7,412 nucleotides of DNA from CAZTXD01 sp964617995 (GTDB lineage Bacteria; Actinomycetota; Acidimicrobiia; Spongiisociales; ZC4RG35). Every line of letters begins with the position of its first letter. Position 1 is the first letter of the stretch. The translations under genes and the position numbers were made by a program. Below, piece by piece: positions 1 through 5,629 of the stretch. Location of the stretch: NCBI GenBank assembly GCA_964617995.1, contig CAZTXD010000160.1, positions 1 to 7,412 on the forward strand, written 5' to 3'. The notes beneath the pieces were generated by a model. It was not told where the DNA came from. It saw only the letters and a list, made by a program, of their open reading frames with translations, and searched no databases.

Positions 1-27
1 TCCCCGACGCGATGCCGATCGCCTCGT

Positions 28-81
28 CCGTTTTCGCGCACCGAATGCGCGCTATCGCGCGCATTCGATGCGCGAAAACGG
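28..81. repeat. Long near-perfect palindrome at the 3' end of glnA, possible bidirectional terminator
   Basis: Bases 28-52 pair with 57-81 around a 4-base loop (TATC, 53-56). That makes 25 paired positions with one mismatch (C41 opposite A68). The stem carries a TTTT/AAAA block near its base and CG-alternating blocks (CGCGC) further in. The outer edge lies 2 bp beyond the glnA stop codon, so glnA transcription would run straight into it. There is no U-tract after the hairpin, so it is not a textbook intrinsic terminator, although a stem this long could still terminate transcription or protect mRNA ends. The 24 bases at 57-80 recur exactly, reverse-complemented, at 7319-7342, so this is a repeated element and not a one-off hairpin. 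I do not recognise a named family. The structure is seen directly; the terminator role is inferred. Confidence 0.85.
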
Positions 82-83
82 GA

Positions 84-1505
84 TCAGATGTCGTAGTAGA
101 GCGAGAACTCGTAGGGGTGGGGACGCAGACGGATGGGGTCGACCTCGTGCTCCCGCTTGTACTCGACCCAGGCCTCGATGAGCCCTTCGGTGAACACGCC
201 TCCCCGCAGCAGGAACTCGTGATCCGCCTCCAGGGCATCCAGCGCCTCGGGCAGGCTGGAAGGCACGGCCGGCAAGTTCTCGAGCTCCTCCGGGGGAAGG
301 TCGTAGATGTCCTTGTCGACGGGGTCGGCCGGCTCGATCTTGTTCTCGATCCCGTCCAGGCCCGCCATCAGCATCGCCGAGAAGGCGAGATACGGGTTGG
401 CGGAGGGATCGGGGCAGCGGAACTCGAGACGCTTGGCCTTCGGGCTCTGTGAGTAGGTCGGGATGCGAATCGCCGCCGACCGGTTCCGGTTCGAGTAGAC
501 GAGGTTGACGGGGGCCTCATAGCCGGGCACCAGCCGGTGGTAGGAGTTGGTGGTGGGAGCCGCGAAGGCGAGCACGGCCGCCGCGTGCTTGAGCAGCCCA
601 CCGATGTACCAGCGGGCCATGTCGGATAGCCCGGCGTAACCGGTCTCGTCGTAGAAGAGCGCCTCGTCGCCGTTCCAGAGCGACTGGTGGGTGTGCATGC
701 CGGAGCCGTTGTCCTCGAAGATCGGCTTGGGCATGAACGTGACGGTCTTGCCGGCGGCCCAGGCCACCGACTTGACGATGTACTTGTAAAGGGTCACCTT
801 GTCGGCCATTCGCAGCAGCGTGTCGAAGCGAATGTCGATCTCGGCCTGTCCGGCCGTGCCGACCTCGTGATGCTGGACCTCGATGTCGATCCCGGCCCGG
901 ATGAGCTGCCTGGTCATCTCCGACCGGAGGTCCTGGTAGTGGTCGGTGGGAGGGACGGGGAAATAACCCTCCTTGTACCTCGGCTTGTAGGCCAGGTTCT
1001 TGCCGTCCTCTTCGGCCCCTTGATTCCAGGCCCCCTCGATCGAGTCGACGTAGTAGAACGCCGAGTGCTGGTTCTGGGCGAACCGGGCCGAGTCGAAGAT
1101 GTAGAACTCGGCCTCCGGGCCCCAATAGGACGTGTCGGCCACACCGGTGGACCTCAGGAACTCCTCGGCCTTCCTGGCGACGTAGCGAGGGTCCCGTTCG
1201 TAGGCCTCGCCCGTGATCGGATCGTGGACGAAGCAGTAGAGGATGAGCGTCTTGTGCTGGCGGAACGGGTCGTCGACGGCGGTGGAGGCGTCAGGAATCA
1301 GGATCATGTCGGATTCCTGGATCTGCTGGAATCCGCGAATCGATGAGCCGTCGAAACCGAAGCCGTCCTCGAAGGCGGCGGCAGTCAGCTCGGTGGCCGG
1401 GACCGTGAAGTGCTGGACCTGGCCGGGGAGGTCACAGAATCGAAGGTCGATGAACTCGAAGCCCTCGTCGGCGATCCTGTTCAAGACATCCTGGGGCGTG
1501 GACAT
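84..1505 (-). CDS. glnA: Type I glutamine synthetase (GSI-beta), GlnA
   Basis: This enzyme makes glutamine from glutamate, ammonia and ATP in the cytoplasm, as a dodecamer in its family. The 473 residues are the usual length for GSI. Visible family motifs are the Asp-loop DGFGFDGSS (about 47-55), the metal and ATP-site EAEFYIFD (131-138), HHEVGTAGQAEI (212-223), NGSGMHTHQSLW (266-277), the glutamate-site segment ending in SNRNRS (338-343), and the C-terminal EFSLYYDI. Tyr401 in DKDIYDLPPEE matches the tyrosine adenylylated by GlnE in the beta subtype, so post-translational control by adenylylation is expected. An upstream in-frame ATG would add 15 residues. ATG 1505 is preferred because AGAGAGGA lies a few bases before it and the protein then begins as GSI proteins do. 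The gene is divergent from purA and ends at the palindrome at 28-81. Confidence 0.97.
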   Translation of the reverse strand: MSTPQDVLNRIADEGFEFIDLRFCDLPGQVQHFTVPATELTAAAFEDGFGFDGSSIRGFQQIQESDMILIPDASTAVDDPFRQHKTLILYCFVHDPITGEAYERDPRYVARKAEEFLRSTGVADTSYWGPEAEFYIFDSARFAQNQHSAFYYVDSIEGAWNQGAEEDGKNLAYKPRYKEGYFPVPPTDHYQDLRSEMTRQLIRAGIDIEVQHHEVGTAGQAEIDIRFDTLLRMADKVTLYKYIVKSVAWAAGKTVTFMPKPIFEDNGSGMHTHQSLWNGDEALFYDETGYAGLSDMARWYIGGLLKHAAAVLAFAAPTTNSYHRLVPGYEAPVNLVYSNRNRSAAIRIPTYSQSPKAKRLEFRCPDPSANPYLAFSAMLMAGLDGIENKIEPADPVDKDIYDLPPEELENLPAVPSSLPEALDALEADHEFLLRGGVFTEGLIEAWVEYKREHEVDPIRLRPHPYEFSLYYDI

Positions 1506-1548
1506 GGCATCCTCTCTAGTGCGATCGGGACGAGTGAAACCAGGCGGC

Positions 1549-1586
1549 ATTTCCCGTCGGTTGAGCCAATGTTACGGCTGTGTTTC
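1549..1586 (-). promoter_or_regulatory. Candidate GlnR/OmpR-type operator and -10 box for glnA
   Basis: On the minus strand, four 5-mers follow one another with exactly 6 bases between them: GAAAC (1582-1586), GTAAC (1571-1575), TCAAC (1560-1564) and GAAAT (1549-1553). The actinobacterial GlnR consensus is alternating GTnAC and GAAAC units with the same 6-base gaps. Here two units match fully, GAAAT differs in its last base, and TCAAC matches 3 of 5. TAACAT (1569-1574) could be a -10 box, giving a leader of roughly 55 nt. No good -35 is visible upstream of it, which would fit activator dependence. Overlap of the site with the -10 would instead suggest repression. The spacing is seen directly; assignment to GlnR is inference. 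Confidence 0.4.
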
Positions 1587-1612
1587 GGGTCGGGAGGCGG
1601 GACCCGACCGGC

Positions 1613-1618
1613 TACCGT
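1613..1618 (+). promoter_or_regulatory. Candidate -10 box of purA, leaderless start
   Basis: TACCGT fits the TANNNT -10 pattern of actinobacterial promoters. Seven bases separate it from the purA ATG at 1626, so transcription would begin at or beside the start codon. No Shine-Dalgarno precedes the ATG. The extended box GCTACCGT recurs with the same 7-base gap before purE. No convincing -35 hexamer is present. Confidence 0.55.
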
Positions 1619-1625
1619 CAAGCTC

Positions 1626-2900
1626 ATGCCGGCAACCATCGTTCTGGGGGCCCAGTGGGGTGATGAGGGGAAGGGTCGGGTGGTCGACGTCTTCGCCCAG
1701 GACGCCGACTTCGTCGTCCGCTACCAGGGCGGCAACAACGCCGGGCACACCATCATCGTCGGCGAGCAGAAGCTGGCCCTCTCGATCATCCCCTCGGGGA
1801 TCCACTACCCCGACTGCCTGCTCGTCATCGCCTCGGGCACCGTGGTCGATCCCAAGGTGCTGCTGGAGGAGATGGACATGGCCGAGGAGAAGAACCTCGA
1901 CCCCTCCCGGGTCCGGCTGTCGGGGAACGCCCATCTGATCATGCCGTGGCATCGCAAGCTGGACGCCGTCAAGGAGCGCTATCTCGGCAACAACCAGATC
2001 GGGACGACCCGCAAGGGCATCGGACCCGCCTACACCGACAAGTACGCCCGCACCGGCATCCGCGTCCAGGACCTGTTCGACCCCAAGATCTTCGCCGAGA
2101 AGGTCGTGACCGCCCTCGAGGACGTCAACCGCATCCTCCCCCGCGTCTACAACACACTCCCGATGAAAGAAGGCGCCATCGTCGAGGAGTACCTCGGCTA
2201 CGCCCGGAGGCTCGAGCCCTACGTCGCCGACACCTCGCTGTTGCTGTGGGAGGGGCTCAAGGCGGGCAAGCAGGTGTTGTTCGAGGGCGGCCAGGGAACT
2301 CTCCTCGATATCGATCACGGGACCTACCCTTTCGTCACTTCCTCCAGCCCGACCGCCGGCGGGGCGCTGGTGGGCTCGGGAGTTGGCCCCAAGGTCATCG
2401 ATGAGATCGTCGGTGTCGCCAAGGCCTACATCTCCCGGGTGGGAACCGGCCCCTTCCCCACCGAGCTAGACGACGAGATCGGCGAGACGATGATCGAGCT
2501 GGGTGGCGAATACGGGACCGTGACTGGCCGACGCAGACGCTGCGGATGGCTCGACCTGGTCGCCCTCAGGTATGCCAGCCGCATCAACTCGTTCACGCAG
2601 CTGTTTCTCACCAAGCTGGACATCCTGTCCGCATTCGAGACGATCCGGGTGGCGGTGGGATACCGTCACCGCGACGACACCTTCACCGAGTTCCCGCGCC
2701 AGCAGCGGGTGCTGTACGAGTGCGAACCCGTCTACGAGGACCTGCCCGGGTGGAAGTCCGACATCACCGGGGCGCGATCCTTCGAGGATCTCCCCAAAGA
2801 GGCCCGGGCCTACATCGAGTACATCGTCGAGCGGACGGAGACACCCATCGGATGGGTGTCGGTGGGGCCGGAACGCTCGCAGATGCTGGAGATCCAGTGA
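1626..2900 (+). CDS. purA: Adenylosuccinate synthetase PurA
   Basis: PurA joins IMP and aspartate using GTP to form adenylosuccinate, the committed step toward AMP, in the cytoplasm. The protein has 424 residues, normal for bacteria. It opens with the phosphate-binding loop QWGDEGKG (10-17), including catalytic Asp13. His41 in NAGHT is the second catalytic residue. The family active-site signature GIGPAYTDKYAR spans 131-142. The GTP-base recognition segment TKLD is at 329-332, and VGTGPFPTE (272-280) and GRRRRCGW (301-308) lie in the substrate-binding part. The open frame extends 72 codons upstream, but only ATG 1626 gives the family N-terminus, and it sits 7 nt behind a TANNNT box, consistent with a leaderless transcript. 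purD follows after 40 bp on the same strand. Residue 18 is Arg where many PurA proteins have Lys, a mild substitution. Confidence 0.97.
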   Translation: MPATIVLGAQWGDEGKGRVVDVFAQDADFVVRYQGGNNAGHTIIVGEQKLALSIIPSGIHYPDCLLVIASGTVVDPKVLLEEMDMAEEKNLDPSRVRLSGNAHLIMPWHRKLDAVKERYLGNNQIGTTRKGIGPAYTDKYARTGIRVQDLFDPKIFAEKVVTALEDVNRILPRVYNTLPMKEGAIVEEYLGYARRLEPYVADTSLLLWEGLKAGKQVLFEGGQGTLLDIDHGTYPFVTSSSPTAGGALVGSGVGPKVIDEIVGVAKAYISRVGTGPFPTELDDEIGETMIELGGEYGTVTGRRRRCGWLDLVALRYASRINSFTQLFLTKLDILSAFETIRVAVGYRHRDDTFTEFPRQQRVLYECEPVYEDLPGWKSDITGARSFEDLPKEARAYIEYIVERTETPIGWVSVGPERSQMLEIQ

Positions 2901-2940
2901 GTCGGAGAACGGACGTCGGAAGGCGGAGGGTCTACCGCCC

Positions 2941-4191
2941 ATGAAGGTCCTGCTGGTGGGGTCGGGGGGACGGGAGCATGCCCTGGGCTGGAAGCTCACC
3001 CAGAGCCCCCGGGTGAGAGAGCTGATCTCCCTGCCCGGTAACCCGGGACTCGCCGGTCTAGGGGCGGTGGTGGAGGGGGTGGATCCCCTCGACGTAGGTG
3101 CGGTGGCGGCTCTGGCCCGGGTCCACCGGGTCGATCTCGTGGTGGTGGGACCCGAGGCGCCGCTGGCCGCCGGCCTGACCGACGACCTTTCCCGCCTGGG
3201 AATCCCGGTCTTCGGGCCGGACCGGGCCGCGTCCCGCCTGGAGGCGTCGAAGTCGTTCGCGAAGGGTGTGATGGAGCGGGCGGGGGTTCCGACGGCCCGA
3301 TCGTGGACGTTCACCGACCGTGCCGCCGCCCACGATCACCTCGCTGCTGGCGCCGGACCCTATGTCGTCAAGGCCGACGGCCTCGCCGCCGGCAAAGGCG
3401 TGCTGGTCACCGACTCGCAGGCGGAGGCCCGTGCCTGGGTGGACCGATGTCTCGACGGTGGCTTCGGGGAGGCAGGCGCCACGGTCGTGGTGGAGGAGTT
3501 TCTTTCGGGCCCGGAGGTGAGCGTGTTCGCCGTCTGCTCGGGAACGGAAGCCGTTCCGCTGGCACCCGCCCGGGACTACAAGCGGCTGGGAGACGGAGAC
3601 GTCGGCCCCAACACGGGTGGGATGGGCTCCTACTCACCCGTCGACGACCTCCCCGATGGCCTCGTCGACGAAGTCATGGAGTCGGTGATCCGCCCGACCC
3701 TCCGGCAGATGGCCGACGACGCCATTCCCTACACCGGATTCCTATACGCCGGCCTCGTCCTCACCGAGGACGGACTCCGCGTACTCGAATTCAACGTCCG
3801 GCTCGGCGACCCCGAGACCCAGGTCATCCTCCCCCGCCTGGAAACCGACCTGGTCGACATGATGGAAGGAGCCCTCGACGGACGCCTCACCGAGCCTCGC
3901 TGGTCGGCCCGGGCGGCGGTGGAAGTGGTGCTGGCGGCCGAGGGGTATCCGGAGTCGCCGGTGAAGGGGGCGGTGATCCCGGGGCTCGACGGGCTGGGCG
4001 ACGACATCCTCGTCTTCCATGCCGGCACCGCTCGCGAAGGCAGCCGCACCGTCGTCAACGGCGGTCGGGCCCTGAACGTGGTGGGTTTGGGCGACACCGT
4101 GAAGGGTGCCCGCGCCCGGGCCTATGCGGCGGTCGACCGGGTGGCCTGGAACGGTGCCCGCTACCGCACCGACATCGCCGACTCCAACTGA
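2941..4191 (+). CDS. purD: Phosphoribosylamine-glycine ligase PurD (GARS)
   Basis: PurD couples 5-phosphoribosylamine to glycine with ATP, giving GAR, the second step of de novo purine synthesis. The 416 residues cover the N-domain, beginning MKVLLVGSGGREHALGWKL (1-19), an ATP-grasp core with KADGLAAGKGV (144-154), VVEEFLSGPEVSV (183-195), DYKRLGDGDVGPNTGGMGSY (212-231) and the signature RLGDPETQ (287-294), and a C-terminal domain with VEVVLAAEGYP (327-337). The start is set by the N-terminal match and by GGAGGG (2925-2930), 10 nt upstream. Having a Shine-Dalgarno and following purA by 40 bp with no obvious promoter between, it is probably the second gene of a purA-purD operon. It converges on arsC, with only 12 bp between the two stop codons and no convincing terminator hairpin there. 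Nothing appears broken. Confidence 0.97.
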   Translation: MKVLLVGSGGREHALGWKLTQSPRVRELISLPGNPGLAGLGAVVEGVDPLDVGAVAALARVHRVDLVVVGPEAPLAAGLTDDLSRLGIPVFGPDRAASRLEASKSFAKGVMERAGVPTARSWTFTDRAAAHDHLAAGAGPYVVKADGLAAGKGVLVTDSQAEARAWVDRCLDGGFGEAGATVVVEEFLSGPEVSVFAVCSGTEAVPLAPARDYKRLGDGDVGPNTGGMGSYSPVDDLPDGLVDEVMESVIRPTLRQMADDAIPYTGFLYAGLVLTEDGLRVLEFNVRLGDPETQVILPRLETDLVDMMEGALDGRLTEPRWSARAAVEVVLAAEGYPESPVKGAVIPGLDGLGDDILVFHAGTAREGSRTVVNGGRALNVVGLGDTVKGARARAYAAVDRVAWNGARYRTDIADSN

Positions 4192-4203
4192 AGCGCTGGC
4201 GGG

Positions 4204-4848
4204 TCAGCCGTACACCGTAACGCCGAGATCCGAGAGCAGCCCCTCGACCCGACGGCGGATGTCGTCACGTATGGGCCTCACCTCCTCCACCGACTTGCCG
4301 GCGGGATCCGTGAGCTGCCAATCGACGTAGCGTTTCCCCGGGAACACCGGGCAGGCATCGCCGCACCCCATCGTCACCACCACGTCGACGGCGCGGATGA
4401 TCTCATCGGTCCATGGTTGGGGGAACTCCCCGGAGATGTCGATGCCCACCTCGGCCATCGCTTGGACGGCTGCCCGGTTGATCTCGTCGCCGGGTTCGGT
4501 GCCACCCGAGTAGACATCGACTCGATCCCCGCCCAGGTGGCGCATGTACGCCGCTGCCATCTGCGACCTCCCGGCATTGTGGGTGCACAGGAACAGCACG
4601 GCCGGGGGCCGGTCCGCGTCGTGTCCGGCCTCCAGACGAGTGAGCGCCGTCAGTCGCTGGCGGGCGAAGCGTTCGGCGAGGAGGGGGACCCATTGGGTGA
4701 TGCGCGCTCGGGGCAACAGCTCGTCGAGGGATTCGTTCATGAAGCGCTCGATCGTCTCGGCGTTGAGTACACCGGCAAACTCGGAGCGAAGCCGCTCGGC
4801 AGCCTGTGCCAGCTGGATCCTCTCGGCGGCTTCCAGGGATCGGCTCAT
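4204..4848 (-). CDS. arsC: Arsenate reductase (LMW-phosphatase type) with N-terminal helical domain
   Basis: The predicted role is reduction of arsenate to arsenite in the cytoplasm. Of 214 residues, about 83-214 form a low-molecular-weight phosphatase fold. Its P-loop is CTHNAGRS (88-95), with nucleophile Cys88 and Arg94, and the Asp-Pro acid loop is DPAG (181-184). GCGDACP (161-167) supplies Cys162 and Cys166. These three are the only cysteines, which suits a three-cysteine, thioredoxin-linked mechanism like that of Corynebacterium glutamicum ArsC1'. Residues 1-80 are charged and helix-prone, resembling the three-helix-bundle dimerisation domain of actinobacterial homologues. That explains a length well above the roughly 130-140 residues of single-domain enzymes. 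It begins 13 bp after the ArsR fusion stop, behind GAGGAG (4856-4861) with a 7-nt gap, and is therefore probably co-transcribed. A phosphotyrosine phosphatase role is the alternative but less likely. Confidence 0.9.
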   Translation of the reverse strand: MSRSLEAAERIQLAQAAERLRSEFAGVLNAETIERFMNESLDELLPRARITQWVPLLAERFARQRLTALTRLEAGHDADRPPAVLFLCTHNAGRSQMAAAYMRHLGGDRVDVYSGGTEPGDEINRAAVQAMAEVGIDISGEFPQPWTDEIIRAVDVVVTMGCGDACPVFPGKRYVDWQLTDPAGKSVEEVRPIRDDIRRRVEGLLSDLGVTVYG

Positions 4849-4854
4849 TGGTGG

Positions 4855-4864
4855 TCTCCTCTCA
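4855..4864 (-). promoter_or_regulatory. Stop codon abutting the Shine-Dalgarno of arsC
   Basis: On the minus strand the TGA of the ArsR-ArsC fusion (4862-4864) is followed immediately by GAGGAG (4856-4861), and the arsC ATG comes 7 bases later. A ribosome terminating on the fusion would cover the arsC ribosome-binding site, so coupled translation is likely. It also supports ATG 4848 as the arsC start. Confidence 0.75.
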
Positions 4865-5524
4865 TTGCATCGCTCTCGTCAGGAGGTCGATTCGTCGGTC
4901 GAGCTCTGTGCGAGCTGCCCGGAAATCGCTGATCCGGCCGGCTCGCACCGGGTCGGGGATCGACCAGTGGAGCCGCACCCGCGCCGGGATGGGAGGTGGT
5001 TCCTCGCCGGCGATGTCGCACACCGACACGACGACGTCCGCCTCATCGACCTCGGCGTAGCCACGCGGCCGGCCGTCGAGATCGAGGCCGATCTCGGCGG
5101 CGACGCGAGCCGCCTTGGGATGGATCTCCGGTGCCGGGGTCATGCCCGCCGAACCCACCCGATGGCGACCGGAGCGGCGGAACATCGCCGCCGCCAGCTG
5201 CGAGCGGGCCGAATTCTGACGGCACACGAACAGAACCGACCGTCCTCCAATGCGGGGGATCTCCACCGGTCCCGGAACGTGGTCGAGGACCAGTGACACG
5301 TAACGTCGGCGTCTGTCCCCCTCCGAGATCCGACGACGTACCAGGCCTGCCTCCTCCAGCACCGACAGATGATGGGCGAGCAGGTTGGTTCCCATGCCGA
5401 GGGTCCCGGCGAGCTCGGCCGGGGTCCGATCGCACAGGACGAGACCGTCGACGATGGCCAGCCGGTTCTCGTCTGCCAGGGCGGCATACCGCCCCGCCCG
5501 TACTCTCAAGGACTCGACCGACAT
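4862..5524 (-). CDS. ArsR-type repressor fused to an arsenate reductase/LMW phosphatase domain
   Basis: This is a 220-residue, two-domain protein. Residues 1 to about 85 form an ArsR-type winged helix-turn-helix, with ALADENRLAIVDGL leading into the recognition region GMGTNLLAHHLSVLEEAGLV (43-62) and a basic wing, GDRRRRYVSL (69-78). From about 95 there is an LMW-phosphatase/ArsC domain with P-loop CRQNSARS (101-108; Cys101, Arg107) and acid loop SIPDPVRAG (188-196). Fusions of this arrangement are known in actinobacteria and Leptospirillum. It probably represses its own operon and may also reduce arsenate. The ArsR part lacks the classical ELCVCDLC arsenic-binding motif. Its only cysteine is Cys31, and the whole protein has just Cys31, Cys101 and Cys169. 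The start is ATG 5524, lacking a Shine-Dalgarno and lying 7 nt after a TATCAT box. The gene is first in the arsenic-type operon and divergent from purE. Confidence 0.9.
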   Translation of the reverse strand: MSVESLRVRAGRYAALADENRLAIVDGLVLCDRTPAELAGTLGMGTNLLAHHLSVLEEAGLVRRRISEGDRRRRYVSLVLDHVPGPVEIPRIGGRSVLFVCRQNSARSQLAAAMFRRSGRHRVGSAGMTPAPEIHPKAARVAAEIGLDLDGRPRGYAEVDEADVVVSVCDIAGEEPPPIPARVRLHWSIPDPVRAGRISDFRAARTELDRRIDLLTRAMQ

Positions 5525-5526
5525 AG

Positions 5527-5557
5527 CTCAAATGATATTGCCTCAATCGACCTTGAG
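5527..5557. promoter_or_regulatory. Two adjoining operator-like inverted repeats for the ArsR fusion
   Basis: Two 16-bp sites share a single base at 5542. The right one (5542-5557) is CTCAA, six bases, TTGAG: a perfect 5-bp inverted repeat. The left one (5527-5542) is CTCAA, six bases, TTGCC, with the inner 3 bp of each arm symmetric. Their CTCAA halves are 15 bp apart. Together they cover the -10 box and nearly all of the spacer of the predicted fusion-gene promoter, where an autorepressor of the ArsR family would be expected to bind. The binding protein is inferred. Confidence 0.55.
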
Positions 5558-5560
5558 CAA
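5532..5560 (-). promoter_or_regulatory. Promoter of the ArsR-ArsC fusion operon, leaderless
   Basis: On the minus strand, TTGCTC (5555-5560, 3 of 6 bases of the -35 consensus) and TATCAT (5532-5537, 5 of 6 of the -10 consensus) are separated by exactly 17 bases. Seven bases separate the -10 from the ATG at 5524, placing the likely transcription start at the start codon. No Shine-Dalgarno is present in the gap. This is the most canonical promoter in the window. Confidence 0.65.
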
Positions 5561-5616
5561 CTGATCTCACCGTGACTTCCGACTTTCCGACTGACAACCG
5601 ACAACCGCCTCCGAGC

Positions 5617-5622
5617 TACCGT
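5617..5622 (+). promoter_or_regulatory. Candidate -10 box of purE, leaderless start
   Basis: TACCGT precedes ATG 5630 by 7 bases and no Shine-Dalgarno is visible. The box, with its two preceding bases (GCTACCGT), is identical to that before purA and lies at the same distance. It overlaps the alternative GTG codon at 5621, which argues against that start. Upstream, CTGACA (5591-5596) resembles a -35, but the 20-base spacer is too long. Short CCGAC repeats begin at 5579, 5587 and 5598, with no assigned meaning. Confidence 0.5.
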
Positions 5623-5629
5623 GCCTGCC

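Noticed and set aside
28..81. Palindrome as a CRISPR repeat or replication origin
   Set aside because: There are no regularly spaced copies, cas genes, DnaA boxes or rep gene; only a palindrome copy at the other end of the window.
687..1346. 219-codon open frame on the + strand opposite glnA
   Set aside because: It lies wholly antisense to a clear glnA, has no recognisable domain or ribosome-binding site, and long antisense frames are expected in high-GC coding DNA.
1506..1550. 15-residue N-terminal extension of glnA from an upstream ATG
   Set aside because: ATG 1505 has a Shine-Dalgarno and gives the usual GSI N-terminus; the extension would translate through that site.
1410..1625. N-terminal extension of the purA frame (72 codons)
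   Set aside because: It overlaps glnA on the other strand and the divergent promoter region, and it has no counterpart in PurA, whose N-terminus begins at ATG 1626.
1572..2318. 248-codon open frame on the minus strand opposite purA
   Set aside because: It is a shadow of purA and of the intergenic region, with low-complexity Val/Gly/Asp-rich composition and no family resemblance.
2466..3314. 282-codon minus-strand frame across the purA-purD junction
   Set aside because: It is antisense to two well-supported genes, with a biased Arg/Pro/Ser composition and no motif.
3303..4220. 305-codon + strand frame inside purD
   Set aside because: It is an out-of-frame shadow dominated by Arg, Gly and Pro; the purD frame carries all the family motifs.
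5574..5605. Short CCGAC/TTCCGACT repeats upstream of purE as a binding array
   Set aside because: The spacings are irregular (8 and 11 bases) and the units too short to separate from chance; noted only in the purE promoter entry.
5621..5629. GTG at 5621 as the purE start
   Set aside because: It overlaps the predicted TACCGT -10 box and has no Shine-Dalgarno; ATG 5630 gives the typical PurE beginning.
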